Source: Streptomyces sp. SA15 (GTDB lineage Bacteria > Actinomycetota > Actinomycetes > Streptomycetales > Streptomycetaceae). Taken from it: a DNA stretch of 64,000 bases. Within the stretch, counting starts at the first letter, position 1; the number at the start of each line of letters is the position of its first letter. A program made the translations under genes and the position numbers. Location of the stretch: NCBI RefSeq assembly GCF_002291145.1, contig NZ_NTGE01000058.1, positions 154,396 to 218,395 on the forward strand, given 5' to 3'. A model generated the notes under the pieces. It made no database searches, had not been told where the DNA came from, and was given only the letters and a program-made list of their open reading frames with translations. Shown here piece by piece: positions 62,848-64,000 of this stretch.

Positions 62848-63426
62848 ATGCCGACCTCGTCCCGTCCGCGCAGAGCCGCCGTACTGACGGCGCTCACCGT
62901 CGGCGGAGCCGTGCTCCTCAGCGCGCCGAACGCCGTCGCCCAACCCGGGCACAACGGAGACGTCAACGTCCACATGGCGGGCACTGCCGTCGCCGCCCGG
63001 CTCAACCAGCCCAGGATCTGCAGGTTCTACCTCGATGCCTTCAACTTCGACATCGCTGAGGGCATCAACTGGACCATCGAGCCGCAGACCGCGCAGGCCC
63101 CCGCCAACGCCACGCTCTCCGGCGTCGTCACGCTCGCCAACGGAGCCGGCGTCTCAGGCAACCTGATGTTGCCCGTCGGCCGATACAGGCTGAACTGGAC
63201 GGTCGTCGACCAGCCGGCGGTCCCGCGCAAGACCAAGCTGTTCAACGTGGACTGCGCGAACCGAGTGGCGGGCGCCATCGCCCCCAACGGCGGTCCGCCC
63301 GCCGGCGGCGGCGGCCTCGCCCGGGCCGACGCCTTCACGCCGGTCGCCGGTGCGGCCGCGGTGGGGGTGGCCGCGGTCGGCGGGACGGTCTGGTTCCGGC
63401 GCCGTCGCACCAATGGCGCGGCGTAG
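62848..63426 (+). CDS. Exported protein with C-terminal membrane anchor
   Basis: 192 residues. Sec signal peptide to about residue 31 (AAVLTALTVGGAVLLSAPNA), then a beta-rich domain with two cysteines (RICRFYLDAFNFDIAEGINW, KLFNVDCANRVAG). A Gly/Pro spacer and a membrane helix (AGAAAVGVAAVGGTVWF) ending in RRRRTNGAA follow. This resembles a cell-wall-sorted architecture, but no LPxTG-like motif is present. ATG 62848 has CGGAGGG upstream. The next gene starts inside this one (14-bp overlap). Confidence 0.82.
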   Translation: MPTSSRPRRAAVLTALTVGGAVLLSAPNAVAQPGHNGDVNVHMAGTAVAARLNQPRICRFYLDAFNFDIAEGINWTIEPQTAQAPANATLSGVVTLANGAGVSGNLMLPVGRYRLNWTVVDQPAVPRKTKLFNVDCANRVAGAIAPNGGPPAGGGGLARADAFTPVAGAAAVGVAAVGGTVWFRRRRTNGAA

Positions 63427-64000
63427 ACGCCGCAGGCCCTGGTACCGGACGCGCGCCTACCGCCTGACGAGAACGGCCGTACTGGCCGTCTCCCTGGTGG
63501 CGGGCAGCGTGTGGTTGTCCCAGGACGAGGAGCCCGGCGCAGCGACCACGACCGCTCCGCCGGGCCTCTCCGGGACGTCGGACACCCGCGTCGACGCACG
63601 AGGGGCAGCACCGGAACTACCGGTGAACGGCACCGGGGGGCAAGGGGCTCCGCCCGAAGGGAGCGGCGGAGGTGAGGCGAAGCCTTCCGGAAGTCGGGGC
63701 GGCGCGGGGGATGTCCGGTCCGGCGCGGACACGGGTGGTGGAAGGCCTGGTGCCGGTGCCGGTGCCGGTGCCGGTGCGGGGGCGGGTGCGGGTGGTGTTC
63801 GGCGTGACGCTGGTGGTACCCGTGCGGGCGGTGGGGCGGCGCAGGTGCAGCCCGGATCCGATGCTGTGGCTGGGGGTGTCCGGCCTGGTGCGGGCGGCGC
63901 GCGGCCTGGTGCTGGTGCGGGCGGTGCCCGGCGCGATCCGGCAGGGACTCAGACGGGCGGTGGGGCGGTCCCGGCGCGTCCCGGATCCGGCGCTGTGGCA
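63413..64000 (+). CDS. Exported Gly/Ala-rich protein, possibly class F sortase (partial)
   Basis: The frame is open from ATG 63413 to the window end (196 codons). It starts MARRRRRPWYRTRAYRLTRT with a membrane helix (AVLAVSLVAGSVWL, about 21-34). A long disordered Gly/Ala/Arg/Pro-rich stretch follows, with GAGAGAGAGAG runs encoded by repeated GGTGCC/GGTGCG units at 63743-63790. In Streptomyces, class F sortase precursors often have such a basic start, helix and low-complexity linker, and the overlapping upstream gene encodes an anchored surface protein. The catalytic domain, if any, lies beyond the window, so the sortase call is only a suggestion. Confidence 0.55.
   Translation, partial: MARRRRRRPWYRTRAYRLTRTAVLAVSLVAGSVWLSQDEEPGAATTTAPPGLSGTSDTRVDARGAAPELPVNGTGGQGAPPEGSGGGEAKPSGSRGGAGDVRSGADTGGGRPGAGAGAGAGAGAGAGGVRRDAGGTRAGGGAAQVQPGSDAVAGGVRPGAGGARPGAGAGGARRDPAGTQTGGGAVPARPGSGAVA

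Noticed and set aside
63743..63790. GGTGCC/GGTGCG repeat considered as a satellite or assembly artefact
   Set aside because: It stays in frame and encodes Gly-Ala repeats within a long open frame, so it is better read as coding low complexity.

Overview
The window is high-GC (about 70 percent) actinobacterial chromosome, most probably Streptomyces. GTG starts, four-base ATGA/GTGA gene overlaps, Tat and Sec exported proteins, DUF4331, NicO, RskA-type anti-sigma, S8 protease, SGNH esterase and many GntR/TetR regulators all fit. I see no rRNA, tRNA, CRISPR array, integrase or intact insertion sequence.

Left part (1-7600): two paralogous PaoABC-type molybdenum aldehyde oxidoreductase operons point away from a central XRE regulator. 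The left copy (minus strand) runs off the window. The right copy (plus strand) has a frameshifted large subunit followed by scrambled remnants of an XdhC/PaoD-type maturation factor and of an FMN-dependent hydroxyacid dehydrogenase. Three near-identical GGGAGA/TCTCCC-type dyads lie ahead of the two operons and the regulator.

Defence region (7605-12609): an HTH regulator and an ImmA/IrrE metallopeptidase (minus) are divergent from a five-gene operon (plus) in which every junction overlaps by 4 bp. The operon encodes a TRIP13-like AAA+ ATPase, an unrecognised 155-residue protein, a bacterial HORMA protein, a CD-NTase and a four-TM S-4TM effector. This is a type III-like CBASS anti-phage system; the 155-residue protein is its undescribed component. 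It abuts a DnaE2 polymerase that has lost its 5' half, coupled to an intact ImuB-like Y-family protein, and then a large unrecognised protein.

Decay zone (17390-24000): short remnants of an isopropylmalate-dehydrogenase-type enzyme, an MFS transporter and an SMP-30 lactonase surround an intact FadR-type GntR regulator. A GH42 beta-galactosidase and a sialidase-like/ricin-lectin protein, both lacking their 5' ends, are fused head to head near position 22000.

Core-like part (24150-64000): secreted lipase; truncated GNAT; 44-residue basic protein; methyltransferase; DUF402/GNAT pair; YhcF-type GntR; DUF72; DUF5925 AAA ATPase; an exopolysaccharide-type cluster (GH39-like hydrolase, 1252-residue flippase fusion, polysaccharide deacetylase, two GT2 enzymes, FemAB-like transferase); S8 protease; SGNH esterase; Ser/Thr kinase; NicO-TPR-DUF4331 genes divergent from an ECF sigma/anti-sigma pair; standalone type ISP domain protein; UTRA GntR; hmgA; lipoprotein/TetR pair; molybdopterin oxidoreductase; CitMHS citrate transporter; MFS transporter; and a secreted protein overlapping a gene that leaves the window.
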